Assembly (NCBI RefSeq): GCF_001877785.1 | Contig: NZ_MINN01000096.1 | Span: 124,001 to 188,000 of the forward strand | Length of the DNA stretch: 64,000 nucleotides | Direction: 5' to 3' | DNA from: Rossellomorea aquimaris | GTDB lineage: Bacteria; Bacillota; Bacilli; Bacillales; Bacillaceae_B | Part shown: positions 9,940 to 19,761 of the stretch, one piece after another | How the letters are laid out: each line of letters starts with the position of its first letter | Numbering within the stretch: the stretch's first letter is position 1 | The notes under the pieces: generated by a model | What the model saw: the letters and a program-made list of their open reading frames with translations, nothing else | What the model was told of the DNA's origin: nothing | The model's database searches: none | Program-made: the position numbers and the translations under genes

Positions 9940-10659
9940 ATGATCATTCTGAAAGACGGCTCTTCCACAACCAATTTAAAAGGGCTGCCTGCTTCAGCAC
10001 CACTGATTTTGAGTGCCCTAGAAAAAAGCAAAATACGGTATGAATACAATGACCTTAAAGAACTCTCTTTCGAAGTGAAAATGAGGGATCGAATCATTGA
10101 AAACAGCAGATGGCTGAACAACAGTGCTGCGACGTTTTCTGCCTTTGCGGCATCATCCTTCAATCCATACTACTGGATCAAAACGATGAACGGGTACCGC
10201 CTGCGGCCGGGCAGGCGTCCTTCAGCGGCGATCAAAGATGTATTCGAGAATCCTTATTTGTACAGTTTCGAATGTGTGACAACCGTTGTGCTTCTTTACT
10301 ATAAATCCATCCTTGATACGATACGGACCGAATATTTCGACCGCCTTTATTCCCCCATGCACATTTGGGGCCATAATTACAATGAGGCCATGCATATGGA
10401 AACGTACGAAGGAGTCGACAACATACCCGGAGATGTACATTACTTTTATAATCCAGATTACGGCGATCCGATCTGGATGGGTGAAAACGCCGTTTACCTG
10501 GGACCGGATCAATATTTCGGGCACGGAATCGGGATCGTCACACGTGACAAGATGATTGAAGCGCTCAATACTCTGAGAAAGATAAACGCCACGAAATCTG
10601 CCTATCTCCTTAACCAGACAACGAGACTGAATTTCTCTGAACTTTATAAGTACTCATAA
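9940..10659 (+). CDS. tgl: Protein-glutamine gamma-glutamyltransferase (spore coat transglutaminase)
   Basis: Forms isopeptide bonds between glutamine and lysine side chains of spore coat proteins. The catalytic cysteine is C112 in SFECVTT; E182 (WMGENAVYLG) and H195 (QYFGHGIG) have the same 13-residue spacing as E187 and H200 of B. subtilis Tgl. The C-terminal TKSAYLLNQTTRL block is conserved. GGAGGT (9927-9932) is 7 nt before ATG 9940, whereas the ATG at 9934 is only 1 nt away, so I prefer 9940 (239 residues). It stands alone between two terminators, in a block not found at this place in B. subtilis. Upstream ACC-N15-CATACACTG is a weak sigma-K-like candidate. Confidence 0.9.
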   Translation: MIILKDGSSTTNLKGLPASAPLILSALEKSKIRYEYNDLKELSFEVKMRDRIIENSRWLNNSAATFSAFAASSFNPYYWIKTMNGYRLRPGRRPSAAIKDVFENPYLYSFECVTTVVLLYYKSILDTIRTEYFDRLYSPMHIWGHNYNEAMHMETYEGVDNIPGDVHYFYNPDYGDPIWMGENAVYLGPDQYFGHGIGIVTRDKMIEALNTLRKINATKSAYLLNQTTRLNFSELYKYS

Positions 10660-10660
10660 A

Positions 10661-10692
10661 AAAAGACGGTCCGCATGTAGACCGTCTTTTTG
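10661..10692. terminator. Bidirectional terminator between tgl and ABC operon
   Basis: AAAAAGACGGTC and GACCGTCTTTTT flank an 8-nt loop; A-run before and T-run after allow use from both sides. Confidence 0.9.
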
Positions 10693-10745
10693 CTGTAAAA
10701 TTTTTGAGAAGTCAGCCCGCCAGGCTGACTTCGGAAATTCCTTTA

Positions 10746-11693
10746 CTAGGCTGCCACATCCCGCTTCCTAAAAACAAAGAATGCAAGCAGCTGGAAGATG
10801 GCAAAGTATATGATCAGCATGGTGATCGAGAAGCCCATCGTCATCCCCTTTACCATCGGCTGACTGAAACCGGTGTACTGAGTCAGATTCGTGTTGGCGA
10901 ACAGACTGTATTTAGCCCAGTCAAATTTCATCGCCAATAATTGTGTTGCATTAGCTCCCATGAACAACAGGAATAAGGATAGTCCGATTGCAAGGGAAGA
11001 GCTTCTGAATACCGTCGAAATCATGAAAGCCATCGTGGCCATCATCATCACATCTATTGATAATAATAAATAGGTTTTGATCAGGTATGCAACGATATTC
11101 TGCTCAACCACTTCACCATCAATATAAGCAAGGTGAACAGATTGACCCGCGCCTCCGAACAGGATTAGTCCCAATAGGGAGGAAACTGCGAAAAGAATCG
11201 CAAGCATCGTCACTCCATACAGGATCACAGTGAGATATTTTGAAAGTAATATCTTCGACCTAGAAATCGGACGGATCAACAACAGCTTGATTGTCCCCCA
11301 TGAAAATTCACTTGCCACGATACCTGCTGCCACGATGATCGCAAACAAGCCGACTAGCGTCACGGCAAAGCCATTCGTCTCTACAAAGGTCCATACCGTT
11401 TCTTTCGACTTTGGTGCAATATCGTTTTCAATCCTGTACTCGTTGATGGCTACTCTTTCTTCCATCAATCCTTTATTGTATCTATCTATACCACCTTCAG
11501 AAAGTGCTTTTTTCTCACCTTCGACCTGCATGGCGAGTTCCTGCTTCCAATTATCGGTTTCTTTCACTTTTGAGTCTTCATATTTTGTGAATGCACCGAC
11601 TACCCCTATTATCAAAATTAATATACCGAGCATGACCCAAGTACCTACGCGCCTGAAGATTTTCATCCATTCGTTCTTGATCAGATTAAGCAT
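10746..11693 (-). CDS. ABC-2 type transporter permease
   Basis: Integral membrane subunit of an ABC exporter. There is one N-terminal membrane segment (GTWVMLGILILIIGVVGAF), a long extracytoplasmic stretch (about residues 40-105), then five more segments, the layout of BcrB/NatB-like permeases. Start chosen at 11691-11693 ([15 protein letters not shown]), inside the last codons of the upstream ATPase gene (8-bp overlap), which suggests coupled translation. The substrate cannot be told; relatives export peptides, bacitracin or Na+. It is the last gene of a five-gene operon headed by a membrane protein and a GntR regulator. Confidence 0.85.
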   Translation of the reverse strand: MLNLIKNEWMKIFRRVGTWVMLGILILIIGVVGAFTKYEDSKVKETDNWKQELAMQVEGEKKALSEGGIDRYNKGLMEERVAINEYRIENDIAPKSKETVWTFVETNGFAVTLVGLFAIIVAAGIVASEFSWGTIKLLLIRPISRSKILLSKYLTVILYGVTMLAILFAVSSLLGLILFGGAGQSVHLAYIDGEVVEQNIVAYLIKTYLLLSIDVMMMATMAFMISTVFRSSSLAIGLSLFLLFMGANATQLLAMKFDWAKYSLFANTNLTQYTGFSQPMVKGMTMGFSITMLIIYFAIFQLLAFFVFRKRDVAA

Positions 11694-12612
11694 GCATGAC
11701 TTCTCCCTTCTCATCCGTGATTTCGAGGAATCTGTCCTCTAATGACTTCGCCACCTGCATGACACTGAATATTTCCACATCGTTCTCCACGAATGCTTTA
11801 ACCAGCTGAGGAACCTGTTCTTTTGTAATGCCCGTTTGAAGCTTGTTATTCTTCACTTCGAATACAAGGGAAGGATTGAAGATGTTCATCACAGCACGCG
11901 CCTTTTCTTCATCATTCACTTCAAATTGATAGACGAGCTCCTTCCCGTCCACAAAATCACGTACAGTCTGAACATCGACAAGCTTCCCTTTTTGAATGAT
12001 CCCGATGCGGTCACACATCATTTCCATTTCGGAAAGCAGGTGACTCGATACAATGACAGCCATACCTTCTTCTTCTGCCAACTTTCGTATGTAGGCACGA
12101 ATTTCACGGATACCGGCAGGATCCAATCCATTTGTCGGTTCATCCAATATCAGGATTTTCGGTCTGTGAAGCAGGCACTGCGCGAGGCCGAGCCGCTGTC
12201 TCATTCCAAGGGAATATGTCTTGACTTTGTCATGGATCCGATCAGTCAAGCCGACCAATTCGACTACTTCCTTGATTCTTTCATCAGTTATCCCTGTTTG
12301 CATCCGGGCGAAATGCTGCAGATTTTTATATCCCGACATGAATTTATAAAGCTCCGGATTTTCGACAATCGCTCCGACAGATGCAATCGCCCCTTCAAAG
12401 TCTTTCTTGATGCTTTTACCCGAGATCAGTACATCCCCCTGGGATATGCTCATCAACCCGACAATCATTCTGATCGTCGTCGTTTTCCCTGCTCCATTCG
12501 GTCCCAGGAATCCAAATACTTCTCCCTCATACACATCAAAAGAAAGGTCATCTATGATCTTTTTTCCCTTAATGACTTTTGATACGTTTTGTAACTTCAC
12601 AATCGTATTCAT
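11686..12612 (-). CDS. ABC transporter ATP-binding protein (BcrA-like)
   Basis: Drives the adjacent ABC-2 permease. It has Walker [11 protein letters not shown], signature SLGMRQRLG, Walker [14 protein letters not shown] and an H-loop SSHLL. A C-terminal extension of about 85 residues ([16 protein letters not shown]...) is typical of the bacitracin/NatA subgroup with 308 residues in all. It overlaps the next ATPase stop by 4 bp upstream and the permease start by 8 bp downstream. The function is probably drug or peptide efflux, an inference from family only. Confidence 0.88.
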   Translation of the reverse strand: MNTIVKLQNVSKVIKGKKIIDDLSFDVYEGEVFGFLGPNGAGKTTTIRMIVGLMSISQGDVLISGKSIKKDFEGAIASVGAIVENPELYKFMSGYKNLQHFARMQTGITDERIKEVVELVGLTDRIHDKVKTYSLGMRQRLGLAQCLLHRPKILILDEPTNGLDPAGIREIRAYIRKLAEEEGMAVIVSSHLLSEMEMMCDRIGIIQKGKLVDVQTVRDFVDGKELVYQFEVNDEEKARAVMNIFNPSLVFEVKNNKLQTGITKEQVPQLVKAFVENDVEIFSVMQVAKSLEDRFLEITDEKGEVMHA

Positions 12613-13316
12613 TCTTCTCTACTCCCTCCAGCCGTCTTTTTCTTCAACCATTGAAGCACTGATAATCCTTCTTCTTCCCTCAGCTTCTCCACTTCGCAAT
12701 GACCTTCGATCCTGCCATTATGGATGATATAGGCTTCATCCAGGATTGCTTCGATTTCATCAATTTCGTGCGTGGCGATGATGACCGTCTGATTGCCAAA
12801 GTCAATATATGAAATCAGACTCTTCACAATCGAATCCCTGACCATCGGATCCAGTCCCGAAAACGGTTCATCCAAGAGAAGCACCTCTGTATTACGTGAC
12901 AGGGTGAGGATAAGTTTCAATCTTCCACGATTTCCCTTTGATAAATGTTTAATTTTTTTATTTTTGTCCAAATCCATGAATTCTGACAGCTCATATGCTT
13001 TCTTCCTGTCAAAGTCTTTGAACTGCGAAGCATAGAAGGAAATCATCCCATCAACAGAGAAAGCTTCGTAGAACATATCCAGCTCTGTCAAATAAGCCAC
13101 TTTATCCGCTATTTTCCTGGTAACTGCCTCTTCGTTCACGGTCACAGTCCCGCTGCTTGGAATAACGAGACCGGCAATCATCTTTAAGGTAGTTGATTTA
13201 CCGCTGCCGTTAGGACCCAGCAATCCGTAAATTTTCCCTTTCTTAAACTGTAGCGTGGTGTTTTCAAGTGCCGTCCCATGTCCATATTTTTTTGTCACCT
13301 CTTGAAACCGGATCAC
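12609..13316 (-). CDS. ABC transporter ATP-binding protein (YtrB-like)
   Basis: A second, shorter ATPase (235 residues) with Walker [11 protein letters not shown], Walker [14 protein letters not shown] and the unusual signature [11 protein letters not shown]. That signature, together with [18 protein letters not shown], resembles YtrB-type ATPases linked to GntR regulators and acetoin or antibiotic stress. It lies 2 bp downstream of the GntR gene. The partner permease may be the product of 13688-14467 rather than the distal permease, giving two half-systems in one operon. Confidence 0.87.
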   Translation of the reverse strand: MIRFQEVTKKYGHGTALENTTLQFKKGKIYGLLGPNGSGKSTTLKMIAGLVIPSSGTVTVNEEAVTRKIADKVAYLTELDMFYEAFSVDGMISFYASQFKDFDRKKAYELSEFMDLDKNKKIKHLSKGNRGRLKLILTLSRNTEVLLLDEPFSGLDPMVRDSIVKSLISYIDFGNQTVIIATHEIDEIEAILDEAYIIHNGRIEGHCEVEKLREEEGLSVLQWLKKKTAGGSREE

Positions 13317-13318
13317 TT

Positions 13319-13684
13319 CTATTCCCCCTTCCCATACTTTTCAAGGCTTTCGATCATTTGCTGTTTCGACAGGCCGAGTTCTTTCATGTTGCGGATGAAT
13401 TGCTCCACCACTTCCTTTTGGACTTTCTCATTCAACACTGACAGAATCTCCTTATTTTCAGTCACAAATGTTCCCTGCCCTCTCCTTGTCTCCACAATGT
13501 CCATCCTTTCTAATTCACTGTACGTTCTTTGAATGGTATTCGGATTTACTCCCGATTGAATCGCCATCTCCCTGACGGAGGGCAGCTTATCTCCAGGATT
13601 TAATTCTTTTCTGACGATCCCCCGGATGATGCGGTCTGCTATTTGCACGTATATCGGCTTTGATGCTGTATATTCTTCTGTCAT
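13319..13684 (-). CDS. GntR-family transcriptional regulator, YtrA subfamily
   Basis: Small 121-residue repressor with an N-terminal winged helix ([42 protein letters not shown]) and only a short C-terminal dimerisation tail, as in the YtrA subgroup. YtrA-type proteins control their own ABC operons and respond to cell-envelope-active compounds. It is 3 bp after the first membrane gene. A palindrome over the operon's -10 box is its likely target. Confidence 0.9.
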   Translation of the reverse strand: MTEEYTASKPIYVQIADRIIRGIVRKELNPGDKLPSVREMAIQSGVNPNTIQRTYSELERMDIVETRRGQGTFVTENKEILSVLNEKVQKEVVEQFIRNMKELGLSKQQMIESLEKYGKGE

Positions 13685-13687
13685 TCC

Positions 13688-14467
13688 TTACACCTCGACT
13701 TTACGGTCTAATAACCAGCAGGAAATGATGAACAAAGAGATCATGACAAGCCCTTCAAAAGCGAAGGGAAGGATGGGAAACGGGATGATTTCACTGTAAA
13801 ATCCTGCATCTGCATTTTTCTGGCCAACAGTAAAAGCAAAACCTGCTGGTACGTCGATCGTCCACGCTTCAAAAAGATCCTGCACCCAGCCAAAGCTCAT
13901 CAACATCGCTGTTATGCTTTGATAGACAATAATAAATCCAAGGATGAACAGCCATCTTATATTTTTGATGGGTGGGAATTTCCCCAGTGCATAGTACAAT
14001 GTCCAAAAGAAAAAAATCCAGATGGAAAAGTTAAGTGCAGCAGCTGATATTCCTAAATTGAATAGGATCCCTTCCTTAATCGGCCAATAAGAAAAGAAGT
14101 TCGCTGAATCCGGCAGGCCTGCGAGGCTGAGGACCCCCAGAATATCAACCAGTAAAAAAGAAGCGGTTGAATAAATGAAAGCAAGGATCAACTTCGGCAC
14201 GATCAATTTAAAGCCGCTTTGCGGACTGTGAAGCCACAGCTGGGTCTTTCCTTCCACCCTGAGCATGGAGAATAAGATGACCGGCATGACGGCAAGATGA
14301 AAGATCCCGAGCATAATGACAAACACAACAACAACAGTCGGTTCGCCTATAACCCTGCCGAGTATCAACCCCAATGCATAAATGAATAAGATAATGGCGA
14401 TCCAGCCGTAAAACCAAATTTTTGATGTTTTAAAATCCTTCCACAGAAGTCCTTTAAATGGGCTCAT
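13688..14467 (-). CDS. Polytopic membrane protein, probable ABC permease
   Basis: Hydrophobic 259-residue protein with about six membrane segments and the start MSPFKGLLWKDFKTSKIWF, which resembles ABC-2 permeases of YtrC/D type. It is the first gene of the operon, immediately behind a promoter and palindromic operator. I cannot assign a substrate. Together with the GntR and the 12609-13316 ATPase it looks like a self-contained YtrABC-like module. Confidence 0.75.
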   Translation of the reverse strand: MSPFKGLLWKDFKTSKIWFYGWIAIILFIYALGLILGRVIGEPTVVVVFVIMLGIFHLAVMPVILFSMLRVEGKTQLWLHSPQSGFKLIVPKLILAFIYSTASFLLVDILGVLSLAGLPDSANFFSYWPIKEGILFNLGISAAALNFSIWIFFFWTLYYALGKFPPIKNIRWLFILGFIIVYQSITAMLMSFGWVQDLFEAWTIDVPAGFAFTVGQKNADAGFYSEIIPFPILPFAFEGLVMISLFIISCWLLDRKVEV

Positions 14468-14490
14468 ATCCGACTCTCCCTAAAGTGTTT

Positions 14491-14535
14491 TAGTGTTCTA
14501 GTTAGATAGTACACTATGACACATTTACAAGTCAA
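14491..14535 (-). promoter_or_regulatory. Promoter and palindromic operator of the GntR/ABC operon
   Basis: Minus-strand -35 TTGACT (14530-14535), 18-bp spacer, -10 TACTAT (14506-14511). A near-perfect palindrome TAGTGTACTA-N6-TAGAACACTA (14491-14516, one mismatch) covers the -10. This is a plausible site for autorepression by the YtrA-like protein. Confidence 0.82.
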
Positions 14536-14615
14536 TCCTTTTTACATAAAATGGGTTCATTAATTTTATGGGTTGTGTAAAGCTATAAAAAAGAGCATAT
14601 GCAGGGAGGGATATC

Positions 14616-15050
14616 ATGAATTCTTCAAGGAAAGGCTGGACAGATTCCGAGGAAAAACTGTTAATTGAAACAGTGGATTCTTTTGTAGCAAAAGGATTTA
14701 CAAAGAAAGCCGCGTTTCAGGAAGCAGCGGAGAAAATGAACCGCACAACGGCGACTTGTTCGCATCATTATTATGCGATCAGGAAAAAGAACGCTATGGC
14801 AGCGGACAGTTCTCCCCTTACTCTTCAGGCTTGTATCCATTTCCTGAAAAACATGCAGCAGCCTGATACCCTGCCGGGGGAAAATGAAAGACTGCAGCAA
14901 GAAAAAAAGGAGGTCCTTCATGATCAGAAAAAGTTGAAGGGAAGATATGAGAGTCTCCTGAAAAAACAAAAGAAGCTGCAGCATCTGCTCTCGATCCTTA
15001 AAGAAGCGGAGCATTACGGTGAGGCTTCATCCAAACCTGTCATCCATTGA
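14616..15050 (+). CDS. RsfA-like Myb/SANT-type DNA-binding protein
   Basis: The 144-residue protein starts with RKGWTDSEEKLLIETVDSF and KAAFQEAAEKMNRTTATCSHHYYAIR, a Myb-like helix-turn-helix like that of the sporulation regulators RsfA and YlbO. A coiled coil follows (about residues 88-130, rich in K, E and L heptads), likely for dimerisation. GGAGGG precedes the ATG. It stands alone between the ABC operon promoter and a bidirectional terminator. RsfA itself modulates forespore genes; the target of this paralogue is unknown. Confidence 0.75.
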   Translation: MNSSRKGWTDSEEKLLIETVDSFVAKGFTKKAAFQEAAEKMNRTTATCSHHYYAIRKKNAMAADSSPLTLQACIHFLKNMQQPDTLPGENERLQQEKKEVLHDQKKLKGRYESLLKKQKKLQHLLSILKEAEHYGEASSKPVIH

Positions 15051-15056
15051 TGATCC

Positions 15057-15097
15057 TAAAAAAGAAAGGCCCGTCTGCACGAAGACGGGCCTTTCCT
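15057..15097. terminator. Bidirectional terminator between rsfA-like gene and tcdA
   Basis: AAAGGCCCGTC and GACGGGCCTTT pair across a short loop, with A-run and T-run on the two sides. Confidence 0.9.
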
Positions 15098-15100
15098 CAC

Positions 15101-15865
15101 TTATTTATCTTTCACTCGTTTGATTTCAATATCTTTCAACAGCTGATTCACTGCATAACTCGCCTGAATCAATCCTGCAACGGATGGAACAAAAGCATTG
15201 GAAGACGGCGGCATCTGTGCCTTCCTGATCTTGGCATCATCTTTTCCGACTTCCTTTCGTACATCTTCACGGATGACAATCGGACTTTCATCCGAAAATA
15301 CGACAGGAACACCTTTTTTGATTCCTTGTTTCTTCAAACGTGTACGGATGACTTTCGCAATCGGATCCGTATGCGTTTTACTGATATCCGCAATCTGGAA
15401 GCGGGTCGGATCTGTTTTATTTGCCGCACCCATGCTTGAGATCAAAGGTATTTCCCTTTTCAGGCATTCTTTCATGAGATGGATCTTGTAGGCAATCGTA
15501 TCGGAAGAGTCAATGACAAAGTCCAAGCCGTGACTGAAGAACTCCTCATATGTTTCTTCTGTATAGAACATCTTCAGGGAGATGACTTCACATTCAGGGT
15601 TAATATCTTTGATGCGGTCGCGCATCAGATCGGCTTTGGGCTTTCCAACAGTAGAAAGGAGCGCATGGATCTGGCGGTTTACATTTGTGATATCGACATC
15701 GTCTTTATCCACCAGCACGAGGCGGCCGACACCGGAACGAGCCAATGCTTCTGCTGCAAAAGAGCCCACTCCTCCGATTCCGAGAACGGCAACCGTGCTG
15801 TTCCTCAGGATATCGAGTCCTTCCTTTCCGATCGCTAGTTCATTTCTGGAAAACTGGTGTAGCAT
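15101..15865 (-). CDS. tcdA: tRNA threonylcarbamoyladenosine dehydratase TcdA
   Basis: E1-like ATP-dependent enzyme that cyclises t6A37 of ANN-decoding tRNAs to ct6A. The Rossmann nucleotide motif GIGGVGS is at about residues 29-35, followed by DKDDVDITNVNRQIHA and the SSMGAANKTDPTR segment of the TcdA/CsdL group. Length (254) is normal. It is the orthologue by position of B. subtilis yrvM beside 6S RNA and aspS. CsdA-like partners are not adjacent. Confidence 0.93.
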   Translation of the reverse strand: MLHQFSRNELAIGKEGLDILRNSTVAVLGIGGVGSFAAEALARSGVGRLVLVDKDDVDITNVNRQIHALLSTVGKPKADLMRDRIKDINPECEVISLKMFYTEETYEEFFSHGLDFVIDSSDTIAYKIHLMKECLKREIPLISSMGAANKTDPTRFQIADISKTHTDPIAKVIRTRLKKQGIKKGVPVVFSDESPIVIREDVRKEVGKDDAKIRKAQMPPSSNAFVPSVAGLIQASYAVNQLLKDIEIKRVKDK

Positions 15866-15969
15866 TCGATCAACTCCATTATAAGTATTCGACTAGGTTT
15901 ATACTGAATTAGAATAAAGGATAGCAGGGGGAAAATCAACTTGAAATCTTTTCTGAGCTTTGTCTTCTA

Positions 15970-16238
15970 TTTCCGCTTTTGATTTCCGTGCAAGACTTCG
16001 CTTTCCGCGGGTAGCCCGTGAGCCTCCTCGGTCGTACCTCCCTGCGGGTGGGAAAAGCGGAGGGGCTTTGCTCAGAGGCGGGTGGCATAAGGCGAATCGG
16101 CCATGAAGGCGTTTTTTGCCTTCTTGGACGAGTTGACTTATGACATGTGCCTCTAAGCCCCGCAGCTAGACACGTCTCACATTAGCTACTCTTCCCGCAG
16201 GAGTCTTCGTCTTGCACTCCAATCAACCGCTGGAGTCA
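15970..16238. repeat. Composite palindromic repeat, copy 3
   Basis: Left arm begins CCGCTTTTGATTTCCGTG and contains CGTGAGCCTCCTCGG; core at 16053-16171 in plus orientation (subtype 1); right arm has CTTCCCGCAGGAGTCTTCGT and CACTCCAATCAACCGCTGG. The arms run the same way as in the 24868-25122 copy but the core is inverted relative to them. Confidence 0.85.
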
Positions 16239-16328
16239 ATTTATAATGTTGAATTCATTTCTGTTTATTTTCTTCTATCCTTACTTCGCCGCCGTAAACT
16301 CATAATTACCATTCTTTCAATTTTACAC

Positions 16329-16360
16329 ACAAAAAACCAGGCATATTTCAGCCTGGTTTT
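16329..16360 (-). terminator. Terminator downstream of 6S RNA
   Basis: AAAACCAGGC and GCCTGGTTTT flank a 9-nt loop; the minus strand continues with T-rich sequence. It could serve the 6S RNA and any aspS read-through. Confidence 0.8.
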
Positions 16361-16392
16361 ATATCAAATATGATTCATTTCAATTGGAGTAA

Positions 16393-16586
16393 ACGAGTCC
16401 CAATTGTGCCGTCGCTGCGATTCCTTCGTTTTGAACCCGCTCTCGGCAGGTGGGTGCTTTGCTCTGTTAGTTGTAAGTCCACTGAAAGAGGCATGAACGC
16501 GTAACAGAAACGACAAGCTCCCAAAGTTTTAATTGTTCGGTCAAAACTATCAGGGTTAACGTCGTACACATCAGGACTCGTTTGAT
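16393..16586 (-). ncRNA. bsrA: 6S RNA (6S-1/BsrA type)
   Basis: Global regulator that traps housekeeping RNA polymerase by mimicking an open promoter. The minus strand holds the conserved blocks AGTCCTGATGTG, GTTTTGACCGAACA, AACTTTGGGAGCTT, CATGCCTCTTTCAGTG, GGGTTCAAAACGAAGGA and CACAATTGGGACT known from B. subtilis 6S-1. The ends ACGAGTCC and GGGACTCGT pair to close the rod. A promoter TTGAAA (16617-16622)-17 bp-TATGAT (16594-16599) places the 5' end near 16586. Position between aspS and tcdA is as in B. subtilis. Small frames read through it are not genes. Confidence 0.93.
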
Positions 16587-16593
16587 TGTTTAA

Positions 16594-16622
16594 ATCATAT
16601 CATAAGAAGTTTGAATTTTCAA
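16594..16622 (-). promoter_or_regulatory. 6S RNA promoter
   Basis: TTGAAA-17 bp-TATGAT on the minus strand, located between the aspS stop and the 6S RNA 5' end. Confidence 0.75.
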
Positions 16623-16642
16623 TGAATGGCCCTTAGGAACTT

Positions 16643-18415
16643 TTACTCATTCTTCAAATCAAGTGATAATGATAGTTCCTTCAATTGAGCTTCACTGACT
16701 CCGCCCGGCGCTTCCGTCAGCATGCAGCTTGCGCTTGCCGTCTTAGGGAAGGCGATGGTATCGCGCAAGTTGGTGCGTCCTGCAAGTAGCATGACCAGAC
16801 GATCGAGGCCGAGTGCGATCCCGCCGTGAGGAGGCGTCCCGTATTCAAATGCTTCCAACAAGAATCCGAACTGCTCCTGGGCTTCTTCTTTTGAGAATCC
16901 AAGTACTTTGAACATCTTCTCCTGGATGTCGCGTTCGTAGATACGCAGGGATCCTCCCCCGAGTTCATATCCATTCAACACAAGGTCATATGCTTCTGCA
17001 CGGACATCGGCAGGATTTGAATCGAATTTTTCAAGGTCTTCGCGCACAGGCATCGTAAACGGGTGATGCGCTGCATAGTAACGATTTTCTTCCTCATCGA
17101 ATTCAAGAAGCGGCCAGTCTGTCACCCAAAGGAAATTGAATTTACTCTCATCAATCAATTCAAGTTCTTTTCCTAATTTCAAGCGAAGGGCTCCCAATGC
17201 ATCTGCTACAACAGATTTTTTATCTGCCACGAATAGAAGCAGGTCACCCGTTTCAGCCTCCGAAGCAGCAGAGATTTGGGATGCATCTTCTTCTGAAACG
17301 AATTTTGAAATTGGCCCTTTCAAACCTTCCTCCTCAACTTTCAGCCAGGCAAGTCCCTTCGCTCCATAACGTGCAACGAATTCAGTCAATCCGTCAATAT
17401 CTTTACGGGAATACTTTGAAGCAGCCCCTTTGACATTAATCAGTTTCACCTGACCGCCTGAACCGACTGCTCCAGAGAAGACTTTGAATCCTGAATCCTT
17501 CACGATTTCAGACACGTCGACAAGCTCCATCGCGAAGCGGGTATCAGGTTTATCCGAACCATAACGATTCATGGCATCATCGTATGTCATGCGCGGGAAC
17601 GGTGTTTCGACCGTCAAGCCCTTAGCATCATTCATGAGCTTTTTCATCATCTCTTCGACAAGCGCCATGATTTCCTCTTTGTCCATGAAGCTCATTTCCA
17701 TATCGATCTGGGTGAATTCCGGCTGGCGGTCTGCGCGGAGATCCTCATCACGGAAACAGCGTGCAATCTGATAATAACGGTCAAAGCCTGAAACCATCAG
17801 CAGCTGCTTGAAAATCTGAGGGGATTGCGGCAGCGCGTAGAATTCACCGGGATGCACGCGGCTCGGCACCAAATAATCACGTGCCCCTTCTGGAGTGCTC
17901 TTTGTCAAGATCGGCGTTTCGACATCCAGGAATCCATTGTCGTTCAAGAATGAGCGGAAAGAAGACGTCACATTGTGTCGCATTTTAAATGTATCAGCCA
18001 TGACAGAACGGCGAAGGTCGATATAACGGTATTTCAGACGGACATCTTCGGACACTTCCATTTGGTCGTCGATCATGAATGGAGGCGTCTTTGCTTCATT
18101 GATGATGTCCACTTTATCAACCTGGATTTCTACTTTTCCAGTCTTTAAATTAGGATTGACCGTTCCTTCAGCTCTTTCAACGACCGTACCGGTAATACTC
18201 AGTACGTACTCGTTGCGGATTTTTTCAGCAAGGTTGAGAGCTTCTTCCGAATGATCCGGATTGAATACAGCCTGTACGATTCCTTCCCTGTCCCTGAGGT
18301 CGATGAAAATCAATCCGCCGAGGTCTCTTCTCTTCTGGACCCATCCCTTTATTGTCACTTTTTCGCCTATGAATTCTTCTGTTATTTCACCGCAGTATGC
18401 TGTTCTTTTTGACAT
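16643..18415 (-). CDS. aspS: Aspartyl-tRNA synthetase
   Basis: Class IIb synthetase charging tRNA-Asp. N-terminal OB-fold anticodon domain ([29 protein letters not shown]), class II motif 2 ([20 protein letters not shown]), a bacterial GAD insertion domain and motif 3 ([16 protein letters not shown]). The start MSKRTAYCG (18413-18415) has AAGGAGG 8 nt before it, giving 590 residues; the reading frame extends 25 codons upstream but overlaps hisS without a better RBS. It follows hisS by 34 bp, so both are under the T-box leader at 19.8-20.0 kb. Confidence 0.96.
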   Translation of the reverse strand: MSKRTAYCGEITEEFIGEKVTIKGWVQKRRDLGGLIFIDLRDREGIVQAVFNPDHSEEALNLAEKIRNEYVLSITGTVVERAEGTVNPNLKTGKVEIQVDKVDIINEAKTPPFMIDDQMEVSEDVRLKYRYIDLRRSVMADTFKMRHNVTSSFRSFLNDNGFLDVETPILTKSTPEGARDYLVPSRVHPGEFYALPQSPQIFKQLLMVSGFDRYYQIARCFRDEDLRADRQPEFTQIDMEMSFMDKEEIMALVEEMMKKLMNDAKGLTVETPFPRMTYDDAMNRYGSDKPDTRFAMELVDVSEIVKDSGFKVFSGAVGSGGQVKLINVKGAASKYSRKDIDGLTEFVARYGAKGLAWLKVEEEGLKGPISKFVSEEDASQISAASEAETGDLLLFVADKKSVVADALGALRLKLGKELELIDESKFNFLWVTDWPLLEFDEEENRYYAAHHPFTMPVREDLEKFDSNPADVRAEAYDLVLNGYELGGGSLRIYERDIQEKMFKVLGFSKEEAQEQFGFLLEAFEYGTPPHGGIALGLDRLVMLLAGRTNLRDTIAFPKTASASCMLTEAPGGVSEAQLKELSLSLDLKNE

Positions 18416-18449
18416 TTTGTTCTCCTCCTTGATGAATTCCTTCATATAT

Positions 18450-19721
18450 TTAGGATAATTTTCCTTTAACCGTTTCAACAAATTGTTCAAGGTCGATTTC
18501 TTCCTGGTCCCCGGTTGTCATGTCTTTTAAATTGATTTTATTTTCTTTCAGCTCATCGTCGCCGATCACTGCCACATATTTGGCCTGGCTTCTGTCTGCT
18601 GCTTTGAACTGAGCTTTCAGCTTTCGGTCAAGATAATCCTTCTCAGAAGAAATACCTTCTTTTCTTACAGTGTGAAGAAGTTTTACAGCATAATCCTTGG
18701 CTTCTTCCCCAAGCGCAACGATGAACAAATCGATTCCCTCATTGATCGGCAGGTCGACTCCTTCAGCCTCCAGTGCAGCAAGCAGCCTTTCAATACTGAA
18801 TGCAAAACCGATTCCAGGCGTTTCAGGGCCGCCGATTTCTTCGACAAGACCGTTATAGCGTCCGCCTCCGCAAAGCGTCGTGATCGCGCCGAAGCCTTCC
18901 GCATTGCTCATGATTTCGAATGCTGTGTGATTATAGTAATCGAGTCCCCTTACGAGCGTTGGATCCACTTCGAATTCTACATCCATATCTTTAAGGTAAC
19001 GCTGGACTTTTTCAAAGTAGGACTTTGATTCATCATTCAAGTAATCAAGGATGGACGGTGCCGTTGCCATCAATTCATGGTCGCGGTCTTTTTTGCAATC
19101 CAGAATCCTCAATGGATTTTTCTCCAGACGGTTTTGACAGTCGCCGCAGAATTCATCTATCCTTGGCTTAAAGTGATTGATGAGGGCTTCCCTGTGTGCA
19201 TTTCTGCTTCCGGAATCCCCAAGACTGTTGATGACCAGCTTCAACTGTTTCAATCCCAATTCCTTATAGATGCTTATTGCCAGCGAAAGCACTTCCGCAT
19301 CGATTGCCGGATCTTCACTTCCGAGTGCTTCGACACCGAACTGCACGAACTGGCGGTAGCGGCCTGCCTGCGGACGCTCATACCGGAACATCGGGCCTGA
19401 ATAGTACAGTTTTACAGGCTGACTCGGATTCCCGTACATCTTATTGCCCACAAACGACCTGACGACTGATGCCGTTCCTTCAGGACGGAGTGCCAGGCTT
19501 CTTCCTCCCCTGTCTTCAAACATATACATTTCCTTTTGGACGATGTCCGTTGTATCACCGACACCCCTTGTAAATAATTCGCTTGATTCGAAAATAGGTG
19601 TGCGAATTTCTTTATATTGATAGGCATGGCATAATTTTTTTGCCGTTTCCTCTACGTACTGCCACTTTTCCACATCTCCGGGCAGTATATCCTGGGTACC
19701 TCTTGGTATTTGAATGGACAC
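18450..19721 (-). CDS. hisS: Histidyl-tRNA synthetase
   Basis: Class IIa synthetase charging tRNA-His. Visible are motif 2 ([17 protein letters not shown]), histidine-binding motifs [14 protein letters not shown] and [11 protein letters not shown], motif 3 near [12 protein letters not shown] and a C-terminal anticodon-binding domain. The start is a GTG (19719-19721) 8 nt after AAGGAGG. 423 residues. First gene of the hisS-aspS operon, preceded by a T-box riboswitch. Confidence 0.96.
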   Translation of the reverse strand: MSIQIPRGTQDILPGDVEKWQYVEETAKKLCHAYQYKEIRTPIFESSELFTRGVGDTTDIVQKEMYMFEDRGGRSLALRPEGTASVVRSFVGNKMYGNPSQPVKLYYSGPMFRYERPQAGRYRQFVQFGVEALGSEDPAIDAEVLSLAISIYKELGLKQLKLVINSLGDSGSRNAHREALINHFKPRIDEFCGDCQNRLEKNPLRILDCKKDRDHELMATAPSILDYLNDESKSYFEKVQRYLKDMDVEFEVDPTLVRGLDYYNHTAFEIMSNAEGFGAITTLCGGGRYNGLVEEIGGPETPGIGFAFSIERLLAALEAEGVDLPINEGIDLFIVALGEEAKDYAVKLLHTVRKEGISSEKDYLDRKLKAQFKAADRSQAKYVAVIGDDELKENKINLKDMTTGDQEEIDLEQFVETVKGKLS

Positions 19722-19761
19722 GTTGAATTCCTCCTTAAATCAAACTAAATTATGTAAATAT

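Noticed and set aside
16375-16569. 64-codon minus-strand frame in the aspS-tcdA gap
   Set aside because: It lies wholly inside the 6S RNA, whose conserved blocks and promoter explain the sequence.
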